From the NCBI RefSeq assembly GCF_030271515.1, contig NZ_JASCXI010000001.1:496001-560000 (forward strand): a stretch of 64,000 nt of DNA. Reading direction: 5' to 3'. Below the pieces are notes generated by a model, which was given only the letters and a program-made list of their open reading frames with translations, was not told the origin of the DNA and did no database searches. A program made the position numbers and the translations under genes. The stretch comes from Erythrobacter oryzae. Its GTDB lineage: Bacteria > Pseudomonadota > Alphaproteobacteria > Sphingomonadales > Sphingomonadaceae. Below, piece after piece: positions 25,001 to 35,868 of this stretch. Numbering within the stretch: position 1 is the first letter of the stretch; each line of letters opens with the position of its first letter.

Positions 25001-25941
25001 GCGGCCTCCTGCTCTTGGCCCAGCAGGCCGACGAAGATGTCCTCGAGCGAGCTGTCGTGGATGTCGAGGCTAGTGAAGCCGATCCCGGCGCGGGTCAGCG
25101 CCTGGGCGAGCTGCGCCACCTCGGCGCGGCCCCTGCCCTGCCCGTTCCCGCCGCGATAGGTGAGCCGGGTGCCGCCTTCGGACAGCACCGCGCCGAAGCC
25201 CGCCAGCGCCTCGGGCACGGCCGCGAGCGGTGCGGCCAGCTCGATCACCGCCTCGGTAGTGCCGAGCCGCTCCATCATCGCGCGCTTTTCGTCGACCATG
25301 CGGATGCGCCCGCGCTGGATGATGCCGACGCGGTCGGCCATTTCCTCGGCCTCCTCGATGTAGTGGGTGGTGAGGATGATGGTGACGCCGCGCTGCTTCA
25401 ATGCGGCGATCTGCTCCCACATGTCCTTGCGCAGCTCGACGTCGACGCCCGCGGTGGGCTCGTCGAGGAACAGCAGCTCGGGCTCGTGCGCCAGCGCCTT
25501 GGCGATCAGCACGCGGCGCTTCATCCCGCCGCTCAATGCGCGGATCTGCGCGTCCTTCTTGTCCCACAGCGAAAGGCTGCGCAGGATTTCCTCGATGCGG
25601 GCAGGATTGCGGGGCTTGCCGAACAACCCTTGCGAATAGGAGACGGCGCGCCACACGGTCTCGAACATGTCGGTGGCGAGTTCCTGCGGCACCAGCCCGA
25701 TCCGCGCGCGCGCCGCCCGCCAGTCGCGCGCGAGGTCGTGGCCGAAGGCCGTGATCGTCCCGCCGGTGGGCCGCACCAGCCCGCACACCGCACCGATCAA
25801 CGTGGTCTTGCCCGCGCCGTTGGGCCCGAGCAGCGCGAAAATCTCGCCCGCGCGGATATCGAGATCGACATTGTCGAGCGCACGCGGGCCGTTCGCGTAG
25901 GTCTTGGTAAGGCCGCGAATGGAGAGAATAGGTTCACTCAT
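24997..25941 (-). CDS. ABC-2 type transporter ATP-binding protein
   Basis: The 314-residue ATPase has Walker A GPNGAGKTT (about residue 39), the signature LSGGMKRR, Walker B ELLFLDEPTAGVD and the H-loop TTHYIEEAEEMADR. A C-terminal extension of about 80 residues is shared with NodI/DrrA/CcmA-type exporters. It is coupled to the permease gene by a 4-base overlap and begins 9 bases after queA, so all three are probably co-transcribed. Confidence 0.93.
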   Translation of the reverse strand: MSEPILSIRGLTKTYANGPRALDNVDLDIRAGEIFALLGPNGAGKTTLIGAVCGLVRPTGGTITAFGHDLARDWRAARARIGLVPQELATDMFETVWRAVSYSQGLFGKPRNPARIEEILRSLSLWDKKDAQIRALSGGMKRRVLIAKALAHEPELLFLDEPTAGVDVELRKDMWEQIAALKQRGVTIILTTHYIEEAEEMADRVGIIQRGRIRMVDEKRAMMERLGTTEAVIELAAPLAAVPEALAGFGAVLSEGGTRLTYRGGNGQGRGRAEVAQLAQALTRAGIGFTSLDIHDSSLEDIFVGLLGQEQEAA

Positions 25942-25950
25942 AGCTACCGA

Positions 25951-26988
25951 TTACGGGAGCAGGAGCGAGGAGTCACCATAGGAATAGAAACGATATTCGC
26001 TCGCGATGGCATGGGCATAGGCCGCCATCATCCGCTCGCGGCCCATCAGCGCGCTGACCAGCATCATCAGGGTCGACTTGGGCAGGTGGAAATTGGTCAT
26101 CAGGCCATCGACCGCGCGCAGTTTGTAGCCCGGCGTAATGAAGATCGCGGTGTCGCCCGCGAAAGGCCGGATGATGCCCTGCTCGTCCACCGCGCTTTCC
26201 AGCAGGCGCAGGACCGTGGTGCCGACCGCGATGATCCGGCCGCCCGCAGCGCGCGCGGCGTTCAATCGGTCGGCGGTCTCGGCCGGGATGCGGCCGAATT
26301 CGGCGTGCATCTGGTGGTGGTCGGTATCCTCGGCCTTCACGGGGAGGAACGTGCCCGCGCCGACGTGCAGCGTGAGCGTCGCGCGCCCGATCCCGGCAGC
26401 ATCGATCGCATCGACCAACCTCTGCGTGAAATGAAGCGAGGCGGTGGGTGCGGCGACCGCGCCTTCCTCGCGCGCGAACATGGTCTGGTAGTCCTCGAGA
26501 TCCTGCTCATCGACCCCGCGCTTGCTGGCAATGTAAGGCGGCAGCGGCATGGTGCCCGCGCGGTCGAGCAGGACTTCGACCGGCTCCTCGCCCTCGAAGA
26601 ACAGGGTGAGCGAGCCGTCGGCGTGGCGCTCCTCGGCGATTGCCGTGACGCCCCCGCCGAAGACCAGCTGGTCGCCGATCATCACCCGCTTGGCGTTCTT
26701 GAGGAAGGCCTGCCAGCGGCGCAGGTCGATACGCTTGTGGAGCGTCGCGCCGATCCGGGCCTCCCCGTCGGCGCGGCGGCCTTCGAGCTGGGCGGGGATG
26801 ACGCGGGTGTCGTTGAAGACGAGCACGTCGCCGGGGTTCAGCAGCGCGGGCAGATCGCGCACGCCGCGATCCTCGAACGGCGCATCTTGCCCACGCACCA
26901 CCAGCATCCGCGCCGCATCGCGCGGTCGCACCGGGCGCAGCGCGATACGCTCGGGCGGCAAGTCGAAATCGAACAGGTCAACCTTCAT
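25951..26988 (-). CDS. queA: S-adenosylmethionine:tRNA ribosyltransferase-isomerase
   Basis: QueA transfers the ribosyl group of SAM to preQ1-34 in tRNA, giving epoxyqueuosine after Tgt has acted. ATG 26988 gives 345 residues beginning [19 protein letters not shown]. Further family motifs are [27 protein letters not shown], the [10 protein letters not shown] stretch and [14 protein letters not shown]. In many relatives tgt follows directly, but here an exporter and two barrel genes lie between them. Confidence 0.96.
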   Translation of the reverse strand: MKVDLFDFDLPPERIALRPVRPRDAARMLVVRGQDAPFEDRGVRDLPALLNPGDVLVFNDTRVIPAQLEGRRADGEARIGATLHKRIDLRRWQAFLKNAKRVMIGDQLVFGGGVTAIAEERHADGSLTLFFEGEEPVEVLLDRAGTMPLPPYIASKRGVDEQDLEDYQTMFAREEGAVAAPTASLHFTQRLVDAIDAAGIGRATLTLHVGAGTFLPVKAEDTDHHQMHAEFGRIPAETADRLNAARAAGGRIIAVGTTVLRLLESAVDEQGIIRPFAGDTAIFITPGYKLRAVDGLMTNFHLPKSTLMMLVSALMGRERMMAAYAHAIASEYRFYSYGDSSLLLP

Positions 26989-27030
26989 GGGCCGCGCGCC
27001 TAGCGGCAAGGTGCCCGCGAAGGAAGGGGC

Positions 27031-27774
27031 TTAGTTGCCCTTCGCCGCGTTCAGCATGTCGAGCGTAACCGGCTCGTCTTCGGCCGCAGCGGGGGCCGGG
27101 GGCGGCGGCGGGGCCTTGCCGTCGGCTTCGATCGAGGCCTGAACGATATAGGTCGGGTTCTGCGGCGGCTCGCCCCGAACGATCGCGTCCACCGCTTCCA
27201 TATTCTCGATCACCCGGCCGAAATTGGTGTATTTCTTGTCGAGGCTGAAGCGCGGGTAGAAGACGATGAAGAACTGGCTGTTGGCGCTGTCCTCGCTCGC
27301 GGCGCGGGCCATCGAGAGCGTGCCGCGCACGTGGGGCATGGGGGTGAACTCGGCCTTGAGATCGGGAAGCTCGCTGCCGCCCTGCCCCGTGCCGGTGGGA
27401 TCGCCGCCCTGCGCCATGAAGCCCTCGATCACGCGGTGGAACACCACGCCATCGTAGAAGCCCGCGCGGGTCAGTTCCTTGATCCGCTTGACGTGCTCGG
27501 GCGCCCAGTCGGCCATCAGCCGCGCCTTGACGCGCTGGCCGTTCGACAGGTCGAGCACCCAGACGTTCTCGGGATCGACCGCGGGATCGTAATTGATGGG
27601 GGCATAGACGCGGGCGAGCGGCTGCTGCTCCAGCGCCTTCTGTTCTTCCTTGGACTTGTCGTCGCCGAAGGCCACCGGCGGGGTGTCGTCCTTCTGCTTC
27701 TGCGCGTGGGCAGCCCCGGGGGCGGCCAGAAGCGCGATGGCGGCAAGGGCAGTGGCAAGCTTGGCTTTGATCAT
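27031..27774 (-). CDS. Exported peptidyl-prolyl cis-trans isomerase (cyclophilin)
   Basis: The 247-residue protein has a signal peptide (cut after AHA, about residue 24), a 35-residue polar linker and a cyclophilin domain. The domain has FHRVIEGFMAQGGDPTGTG, ANSQFFIVF and NFGRVIENMEAVD, including the active-site Arg, Phe and Gln residues. A Pro/Ala/Glu tail (APPPPPAPAAAEDEPV) follows. It should act on periplasmic folding. It lies between coaD and queA, all on the same strand. Confidence 0.93.
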   Translation of the reverse strand: MIKAKLATALAAIALLAAPGAAHAQKQKDDTPPVAFGDDKSKEEQKALEQQPLARVYAPINYDPAVDPENVWVLDLSNGQRVKARLMADWAPEHVKRIKELTRAGFYDGVVFHRVIEGFMAQGGDPTGTGQGGSELPDLKAEFTPMPHVRGTLSMARAASEDSANSQFFIVFYPRFSLDKKYTNFGRVIENMEAVDAIVRGEPPQNPTYIVQASIEADGKAPPPPPAPAAAEDEPVTLDMLNAAKGN

Positions 27775-27873
27775 GGTTCCATCCGGATTGCGGGGGCCGT
27801 GTAGCCCCGCCGGTCTGACACTGCAATGAATGAAGGATATCGAGGTGGGGACGGCGTCGGCGAGCGCTGGCGC

Positions 27874-28386
27874 TCAGTAGTCCCCCTTCAGCCCCTGTTC
27901 GCGCACCCGGGCGATCACTTCCTCGCACACCGGCGGGCTGACGAACTTCGCGATGTCGCCGCCATAGACCGCGATTTCCTTGACCAGCTTGGAGGCGATC
28001 GGCTGGAGCGAGACGTCCGCCATCAGGAACACGGTTTCGATATTGTGGTCGAGCTGCTGGTTCATGCCGGCCATCTGGTATTCGTACTCGAAGTCGGCAA
28101 CGGCGCGCAGGCCCCGGATGATGACGCTCGCGCCCTGCTTTTGCGCGAACTTCACCAGGAGGGCGTTGAACCCCACCACCTCGACATTGGTAAGGCCCAT
28201 GTTCGCCACCTCGCGCTCGACCATGCGGAAGCGCTCATCGGTGGAGAACATCGGGTTCTTCGAAGGGTTGGTGGTGACCCCGATGATGAGGTGATCGACC
28301 AGCTTGGAGCCGCGCCGGATGATGTCGGCATGGCCCAGCGTGATGGGATCGAAGGTCCCGGGATAGATCCCGACGCGGCGTGTCAT
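27874..28386 (-). CDS. coaD: Phosphopantetheine adenylyltransferase
   Basis: CoaD makes dephospho-CoA from 4'-phosphopantetheine and ATP. The 170-residue protein has the nucleotidyl-transferase motif YPGTFDPITLGHADII at residues 8-23, FNALLVKFAQKQGASVIIRGLRAV in two blocks, and the C-terminal ISSS-equivalent PIASKLVKEIA. Length is standard (about 160-170). Confidence 0.96.
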   Translation of the reverse strand: MTRRVGIYPGTFDPITLGHADIIRRGSKLVDHLIIGVTTNPSKNPMFSTDERFRMVEREVANMGLTNVEVVGFNALLVKFAQKQGASVIIRGLRAVADFEYEYQMAGMNQQLDHNIETVFLMADVSLQPIASKLVKEIAVYGGDIAKFVSPPVCEEVIARVREQGLKGDY

Positions 28387-28421
28387 TGTCTGTTCTCTCC
28401 CCTACCCTGTCCGCGCAGGCC

Positions 28422-29186
28422 TCAGGCGATCCGCGCCGAGGGCGTGACCCACACGTTGCCGGACCCGCGCAGCTTGTAGACGAAGCCCTCGCCCGAGCGC
28501 AGCGCATTGCGCAGGCCCGAGACCAGCGGGCCGATGCTGACATCGAGGCTGGCCGAATACATCAGCATGAAATCGCCATCGACCACGACTTCCTGCCCGG
28601 GCTTCACCGCGACCTCGTCGATCTCGTAGACCGGCACCGGGCTCTCGACCGCGAACACCCCTGCCCCGGTGATCTTGGGCTGGGCGAGACCATTGCCCGA
28701 GAACAGCCCCTGGATCGAGGCATGCATGTGGGTGGAGAGCGAAATCTCCGCCGCGCAGGCATAGAAGGCCTTGTCGTCGAGCAGCAGCGCGTCCTGCGGC
28801 CCGTCCATCGTGGCGAGGATGAAGTGGCGACGCACCGGTTCGCACCAGATCGTGCCGGTGCCGCTGTAGCGTGTCGCATGGGCGCTCTCGCCGGTCGCGG
28901 CGGCAGCGGCGGCGCGGGCAAAGAAGCCCTTGTTCGCCTCGTGCTGGATCATATCGACGGTGAGATTGCCGTAGGAATATTGCAATGCGCCGGGCTGGAT
29001 CAGCACCGAGCCGTTGTTGAGCTCGATCTCGAGCTGGTGCACCTCGGTGGGCTCGGCGATGTAGTGGAGCTGGCCCTCGACCCCGGTCGGCAGGCCGCGG
29101 GCAACCATCTTCTTCTCGACATAGCGATGCACCCGCATCGTCACGCCGCCGCGGCTCTCTTCCTGGATGCACTGACGGAACGCCAT
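28422..29186 (-). CDS. AIM24 family protein
   Basis: The 254-residue product matches the AIM24/TRAP-like family of beta-rich, trimer-forming proteins, named after a yeast mitochondrial inner-membrane organising protein. Features are ELNNGSVLIQPGALQYSYGNL, GTGTIWCEPVRRHFILATMDG and GDFMLMYSASLDVSI. The bacterial role is not established. It follows ispA by 21 bases and may share its transcript. Confidence 0.88.
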   Translation of the reverse strand: MAFRQCIQEESRGGVTMRVHRYVEKKMVARGLPTGVEGQLHYIAEPTEVHQLEIELNNGSVLIQPGALQYSYGNLTVDMIQHEANKGFFARAAAAAATGESAHATRYSGTGTIWCEPVRRHFILATMDGPQDALLLDDKAFYACAAEISLSTHMHASIQGLFSGNGLAQPKITGAGVFAVESPVPVYEIDEVAVKPGQEVVVDGDFMLMYSASLDVSIGPLVSGLRNALRSGEGFVYKLRGSGNVWVTPSARIA

Positions 29187-29207
29187 CGCGCTTGTCTCCT
29201 GTGATGT

Positions 29208-30119
29208 TTACCGGTCGCGTTCGACGATGAAGCGGGCAAGCGCGCGCAGGATATCGGCCTCGCTGCCATAGGAGGCGAGACGCAGAACCGCCTGATCGAC
29301 CAGCGCACGGGCCTGATCGCGCGCCTGCTCGACCCCCATCAGGGTGACGAAGGTCTGCTTGCCCTGTTCATCGTCCTTGCGCAGCGCCTTGCCAGCCTTG
29401 TCGATATCGCCTTCGACATCGAGCAGGTCGTCGGCAATCTGGAAGGCAAGGCCGATGTCGCGGGCATAGGCCCTGAGGTGCGCGCGCCCCTGCGGCGGCA
29501 CCTTGCCAAGGATCGCGCCCATCTCGACCGCAGCGGCCAGCAGCGCGCCGGTTTTCAGCTGCTGGAGCCGGGTGATCGCCTGGAGATCGTAGACCACGCC
29601 CTCCTCGTCGGCGACCATGTCCATCATCTGGCCGCCCGCCATCCCGCTCATGCCGCTCGCCTGGCCGAGGGTCAGGATCAGTTCGGAGCGGGTGAAGGGG
29701 TCTTCGCTGGTGGCATCATCGGCGAGAATCTCGAAGGCGAGCGCATGGAGCGCATCGCCCGCCAGCACGGCGGTGGCCTCGTCATAGGCCTTGTGCAGGG
29801 TGGGCTTGCCGTGGCGCAGATCGTCATTGTCCATGCAGGGCAGATCATCGTGGATCAGCGAATAGACATGGATCGCCTCGATCGCCGCGCCCGCGCGCAA
29901 GGCAGCATCGCGTGAGACGCCGAAAAGCGCGGCGGTGCTGCACACCAGCAACGGGCGCACCCGCTTGCCCCCGCCGATCGCGGCATAGCGCATCGCCTCG
30001 ACCAGACGCGCGCTGGTATCGTCCGGCACCGGGAGCAGCGCGTCGAACAGCGAATCGATTTCGGACTGGACGCGCTTGATCTCGCCCGCGAGCGCGTTGC
30101 CGCTTGCCTCCGCCAGCAT
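29208..30119 (-). CDS. ispA: Farnesyl diphosphate synthase / polyprenyl synthetase
   Basis: IspA condenses isopentenyl diphosphate with allylic diphosphates to make FPP for undecaprenol, quinones and carotenoids. The 303-residue protein has the first Asp-rich motif DDLPCMDNDD (residues 91-100), two residues longer than DDxxD, as in bacterial FPP synthases. The second motif is in FQIADDLLDVEGD. GGGKRVRPLL and a QLKTGALLAAAVEMG segment also fit. ATG 30119 is favoured because the domain begins there; it is 4 bases past xseB. Confidence 0.95.
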   Translation of the reverse strand: MLAEASGNALAGEIKRVQSEIDSLFDALLPVPDDTSARLVEAMRYAAIGGGKRVRPLLVCSTAALFGVSRDAALRAGAAIEAIHVYSLIHDDLPCMDNDDLRHGKPTLHKAYDEATAVLAGDALHALAFEILADDATSEDPFTRSELILTLGQASGMSGMAGGQMMDMVADEEGVVYDLQAITRLQQLKTGALLAAAVEMGAILGKVPPQGRAHLRAYARDIGLAFQIADDLLDVEGDIDKAGKALRKDDEQGKQTFVTLMGVEQARDQARALVDQAVLRLASYGSEADILRALARFIVERDR

Positions 30120-30123
30120 CGCC

Positions 30124-30396
30124 CTATCCTTCCGCGTCGAAGGGCCGCGTGCCGGTCGCCCGGCCGTCGGCAGCGGTGACGATCCGCTCGATCCGCGCCT
30201 GCGCCGCATCGAGCCGCTGCTGGCACGCCGCCCGCAGCGCCTCGCCGCGTTCATAGAGACCGATCGACTGGTCGAGCGGCACGTCGCCGCGTTCGAGCTG
30301 TTGCACGATGGCCTCGAGCGCAGCGAGCGCCTGTTCGAAGCTCATGGCGGAAATGTCCGGCGCGCCCGGCGTCGGTGATGAAGTGCCCTCGTCCAT
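30124..30396 (-). CDS. xseB: Exodeoxyribonuclease VII small subunit
   Basis: XseB is the small subunit of Exo VII, a single-strand nuclease. The approximately 90-residue product has the family core SFEQALAALEAIVQQLERGD, PLDQSIGLYERGEALR and a helical tail. An ATG at 30408 would add four residues, but a promoter-like TTGACC-N17-CAATGC on the minus strand (30405-30433) would overlap that codon, so 30396 is preferred. It is followed by ispA in the usual xseB-ispA order. Confidence 0.92.
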   Translation of the reverse strand: MDEGTSSPTPGAPDISAMSFEQALAALEAIVQQLERGDVPLDQSIGLYERGEALRAACQQRLDAAQARIERIVTAADGRATGTRPFDAEG

Positions 30397-30481
30397 GCCC
30401 GCGAGCATTGACGGGGCGCGGCGGTGCGGTCAAGGCTGCGCGGACGGGGCGGGGACCAACCAACACAGGAATATCACCTTC

Positions 30482-30916
30482 ATGCTGCTCAAGTGGTTCA
30501 TCGCCTACGGCGTTGCCGCCGTGTCGTTTCTGGCCTTCGACATCGTCTGGCTGCGCTGGGCGGCGGGCAATCTCTACAAGCCGGTGATCGGCGAGATCAT
30601 TGCCGAGAAGTTCAATGCCGGTGCGGCGGTGGCCTTCTACCTCATCTACATCGCCGGCATCTGCTGGTTCGCGATCCGTCCGGGCCTCGAAGGCGGCGGG
30701 GTGCGCGAGGCGATGCTCAACGGCATCCTGCTGGGCGCGCTGTGCTATGCGACCTTCGACCTCACTTCGCAGGCGGTGATGAAGGTGTGGGCGACCCACA
30801 TCTCCGTGCTCGACATCCTGTGGGGCGCCTTCGTGACCGGTTCGGCGAGCGCGATCGCCTGCTGTGCGGTGCTGAAGTTCGCACCCGCTGCACCGGCTGT
30901 CCCGCCCCTAGGCTAG
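30482..30916 (+). CDS. DUF2177 family membrane protein
   Basis: The 144-residue protein has four membrane segments and the DUF2177 pattern: an N-terminal FDIVWLRWA, RPGLEGGGVREAMLNGILLGALCYATFDLT (two blocks), and the last helix with DILWGAFVTG. Members are inner-membrane proteins of unknown function. It diverges from xseB across a 73-base gap and lies one base before the next membrane-protein gene. Confidence 0.85.
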   Translation: MLLKWFIAYGVAAVSFLAFDIVWLRWAAGNLYKPVIGEIIAEKFNAGAAVAFYLIYIAGICWFAIRPGLEGGGVREAMLNGILLGALCYATFDLTSQAVMKVWATHISVLDILWGAFVTGSASAIACCAVLKFAPAAPAVPPLG

Positions 30917-30917
30917 C

Positions 30918-31592
30918 ATGTTCATCGGCCACTTCGCTCCGGCCTTCGTCGCCGCCGCGGTCAGCCCGGAGCGGCCGCGGCTGGGGACGATGTTCGTGGC
31001 GGGGCAGCTGGTCGACTGGGGCTTCTTCAGCCTCGCGCTGTTGGGGGTCGAGAACATGCGGGTCGATCCGGCGGCGAGCGTGATGGTGCCCTTCGACCTC
31101 TATGACATGCCCTATACCCACTCGCTGCTCGGGACAGCGATCTGGGCGGCGGCGTTCTTCGGCATCGTCGCGATCTGGCAGCGCAGCTGGCGCATCGGCT
31201 TGCTGGCGGGCGTGGTCGTGTTGTCGCACTGGCTGTGTGATCTGATCGTCCACGTCCCCGATCTGACGCTCGACGGCACGCCGCCCACGCTCGGCCTCGG
31301 GCTGTGGAACATGCCATGGGTGGCGATCCCGCTGGAGCTGGCGCTGGCCTTCGGGGCGCTCGCCTTCTACCTGCGCCGCACCCGGGGCCCTGCGGGGCCG
31401 CCGCTGGTGCTGGCGGGCGTGATGCTGCTGTTCCAGCTCGCCAACTGGTTCGCCCCGCACCCCGAGAGCGCCGGGCCGTTTCTCTACCTTCAGGCGCTGT
31501 TCGCCTTCGCCGTGCTGACGATGCTTGCCGCGTGGGTGGGGGAGAATCGCTGGTTCCGGCGACGCGGCGGCTTGGCGACTTCGGCCCGGTGA
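30918..31592 (+). CDS. Polytopic membrane protein, possibly YdjM/metal-dependent hydrolase-like
   Basis: The 224-residue protein has about six hydrophobic segments. Conserved-looking polar residues within or near membranes are GHFAPAF at the start, YTHSLLGT (about 66-73) and LSHWLCDLIVH (about 97-107). The spaced His/Asp residues recall the YdjM (LexA-controlled, membrane-bound metal-dependent hydrolase) family, but the match is partial. It is coupled to the DUF2177 gene. Function is unknown. Confidence 0.7.
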   Translation: MFIGHFAPAFVAAAVSPERPRLGTMFVAGQLVDWGFFSLALLGVENMRVDPAASVMVPFDLYDMPYTHSLLGTAIWAAAFFGIVAIWQRSWRIGLLAGVVVLSHWLCDLIVHVPDLTLDGTPPTLGLGLWNMPWVAIPLELALAFGALAFYLRRTRGPAGPPLVLAGVMLLFQLANWFAPHPESAGPFLYLQALFAFAVLTMLAAWVGENRWFRRRGGLATSAR

Positions 31593-31621
31593 TCTAGGGG
31601 GCGCGCCAAGGAGTCCCTCTC

Positions 31622-33858
<2,237 letters not shown>

Positions 33859-33859
<1 letters not shown>

Positions 33860-34269
33860 TGGCCGCCTCGGGCTATTCCGGCACGCCGCTGGCGAAAAAG
33901 CTCACTCTGCGCGACGGGATGCGGGTGTGGTTCGATGCCATGCCCGAACACGTGATCGACGAGATCGACGAATATGCGCTTGAACTGACCTTCGTGGCCG
34001 ACCCCGCGCAAGGGATCGATGCCGCGCATGTTTTCGTCACCGAGAAGGCAGCGCTGGAAGCGCACCTCACCGCGTTACGCCACAGAATCGCGCCCGACGG
34101 TCAAATCTGGGTCAGCTGGCCGAAGAAGGCCTCCAAGGTTCCGACCGACATCACCGAGGACACGATCCGCGACATCTGCCTGCCGATGGGCCTCGTCGAC
34201 ACCAAGGTCTGCGCCATCGACGAGACCTGGTCGGGCCTCAAGCTGGTGATCCGCAAGGAACTGCGCTGA
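33859..34269 (+). CDS. DUF3052 family protein
   Basis: The 136-residue protein starts with SGYSGTPLAKKLTLRDGM and has HVFVTEKAALEAHLTALR, IWVSWPKKASKVPTDITEDTI and DTKVCAIDETWSGLKLVIRK. These match DUF3052, a small soluble family of unknown function often found near metabolic genes. A TGATG junction with purL suggests translational coupling, which fixes the start at 33859 over an ATG 15 bases upstream. Confidence 0.87.
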
Positions 34270-34276
34270 GAAACCC

Positions 34277-35068
34277 TCAGGCCGCTTGCGCCCCGCCCAG
34301 CGTCAGCTGCTCGCGCGCGGTGCCCTCGCTCTCGAGGATCGCGAGGCACTGGCGGTAGACCTCCGGCTTGCCGATATTCATCCGCGCCCGCGCCGCGCCG
34401 ATATCCTCGCGCATCAGCGCGGCAATGTCCTGATGCGCGATCTTGGCGGCGGCGCGGCCGAGTGCGCGGCCTTCCTTGATCGCGGCATAAAGCGGCGCCT
34501 TCGTGCCGCTCACCTTCCTGATCTGGCGCGCGCCGGCATAGGCGATGAACAGGATGCCCGCGTTGTGGTTCTGCTCGTAGGTGAAGCCCAGCAGGCTCGC
34601 CTCGCCCAGCGCATCGCGGCCATAGCCGGTGAGCACGTGGAACAGGTCATGCGTGTCGCGCAACCGGTCGAAATACCACTGGGTCTGGTCCTGCGGCAGG
34701 CTTTCGGGCGGGGCCCACTTGTGGCTTTCCGCCACCAGCCCGGCAGCCGACAACCCCTCGCGCTTCATGAAGGCGATGTAATGCGCCGCGACCGTCTCCG
34801 GACCGCAATCGGCCCAGCGGCCGTGATCGTCGAGCATCGCGGGGATATCGACGCCTTCGGCCATCATCCGGCGGCCTTCAGGCGAGGTGACGAAAGCGCG
34901 CGCCTGGGCATGGCTCTTGCGGCCCTTGGTCGCCTCGATGATGTGGAACACCTGCTCGGTGTCCTCCTTGTCCTCGACCAGCTTGCCGAAGTGGTGGAGC
35001 ACCTTCAGCGGGCGGAAGCCTGCGGTCTTGCGGTCGGGAGCAACCAGGGGAAGATCGGTGACGGCCAT
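34277..35068 (-). CDS. COQ4-like ubiquinone biosynthesis protein (copy 1)
   Basis: The 263-residue product shows the COQ4 metal-binding motif HDxxHx11E as His140, Asp141, His144 and Glu156 (THDLFHVLTGYGRDALGEAS). In eukaryotes COQ4 organises or catalyses a decarboxylation/hydroxylation step in ubiquinone synthesis; bacterial homologues probably act on the same quinone head group. A second, diverged copy lies 0.8 kb away. It diverges from the flavoprotein gene at 35143. Confidence 0.88.
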   Translation of the reverse strand: MAVTDLPLVAPDRKTAGFRPLKVLHHFGKLVEDKEDTEQVFHIIEATKGRKSHAQARAFVTSPEGRRMMAEGVDIPAMLDDHGRWADCGPETVAAHYIAFMKREGLSAAGLVAESHKWAPPESLPQDQTQWYFDRLRDTHDLFHVLTGYGRDALGEASLLGFTYEQNHNAGILFIAYAGARQIRKVSGTKAPLYAAIKEGRALGRAAAKIAHQDIAALMREDIGAARARMNIGKPEVYRQCLAILESEGTAREQLTLGGAQAA

Positions 35069-35116
35069 CGTGTAACGTCCTCGGCGCGAATCGCGAATGG
35101 GGTTCGTGCGATGCTA

Positions 35117-35139
35117 CTTACAAGAGTGTCAGTTAATAG
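35117..35139. promoter_or_regulatory. Operator-like element between COQ4 copy 1 and the deiodinase-like gene
   Basis: CTTACAAGAGTGTCAGTTAATAG (given in pieces: CTTACA at 35117, AGTGTCAGTTAA at 35125-35136, TAG at 35137-35139) shares its ends and internal TGT with the element before COQ4 copy 2 (36755-36773). The AGTGTCA core also resembles the repeat before nitronate monooxygenase. This suggests a common regulator, possibly TetR-type. Inference from pattern only. Confidence 0.35.
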
Positions 35140-35142
35140 TCC

Positions 35143-35862
35143 ATGTCACTGCCGACCGAGGCTCTACGAAAACCGATGAACGCATCCGACGCCCTGCCCT
35201 ACGCCCTCGAGCCGCTCGGCGATGCCGAAGCGATCGCCCGCGCCCGCGCACTTGCCTCCCGGCTGCGCGAGCGGCGCACCTGCCGCTGGTTCTCTGACGA
35301 GCCTGTCCCGCGCGAGGTGATCGAAGCAGCGATCGATGCCGCAGGCAGCGCGCCGTCGGGGGCGAACCACCAGCCTTGGCACTTCGCCGTGGTGTCCTCG
35401 CCCGCAACCAAGCGCGCGATCCGCGAAGCTGCCGAGGCCGAGGAGCGGCGCTTCTACGGGACGGAAGGAGACGCGCCCAAGGCGGGCGAGGAATGGCTCG
35501 CCGCGCTCGGCCCGCTCGGGACCGATGCCGATAAACCCTTCCTCGAGACTGCGCCGTGGCTGATCGTGGTCTTCGCCCAACGCAAGGGCGGGATCGACGA
35601 GGACGGCGAGACACAGAACTACTACGTCAATGAAAGCGTCGGCATCGCCTGCGGGATGCTGATCGCGACTCTGCACGAGGCGGGGGTGGCGACGCTCACC
35701 CACACGCCCTCGCCGATGGGGTTCCTGCGCCGCGTCTGCGGGCGGCCCGAGTGGGAGAAGCCGGTGATGATCGTCGTCGCCGGTCGTCCCGCTACCGATG
35801 CGACCGTCCCCGCCCACGCGCTGCGTAAAAAGCCGCTGACGCAGATCGCCAGCTGGCTCTAG
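35143..35862 (+). CDS. Iodotyrosine-deiodinase-like nitroreductase-family flavoprotein
   Basis: The 239-residue protein is in the nitroreductase superfamily and reads closest to iodotyrosine deiodinase (IYD). Shared segments are [44 protein letters not shown] and RKKPLTQI. The substrate triad Glu-Tyr-Lys of IYD appears as Glu101, Tyr105 and Lys131 (ERRFY, then DKPFLETAP). IYD reductively dehalogenates halotyrosines with FMN. An alternative ATG at 35176 would drop 11 residues outside the domain. Neither start has a strong ribosome-binding site. Confidence 0.85.
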   Translation: MSLPTEALRKPMNASDALPYALEPLGDAEAIARARALASRLRERRTCRWFSDEPVPREVIEAAIDAAGSAPSGANHQPWHFAVVSSPATKRAIREAAEAEERRFYGTEGDAPKAGEEWLAALGPLGTDADKPFLETAPWLIVVFAQRKGGIDEDGETQNYYVNESVGIACGMLIATLHEAGVATLTHTPSPMGFLRRVCGRPEWEKPVMIVVAGRPATDATVPAHALRKKPLTQIASWL

Positions 35863-35868
35863 CGGCCT

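Noticed and set aside
31593..31621. Purine riboswitch before purL
   Set aside because: Only 29 bases separate purL from the preceding gene, too few for the aptamer.
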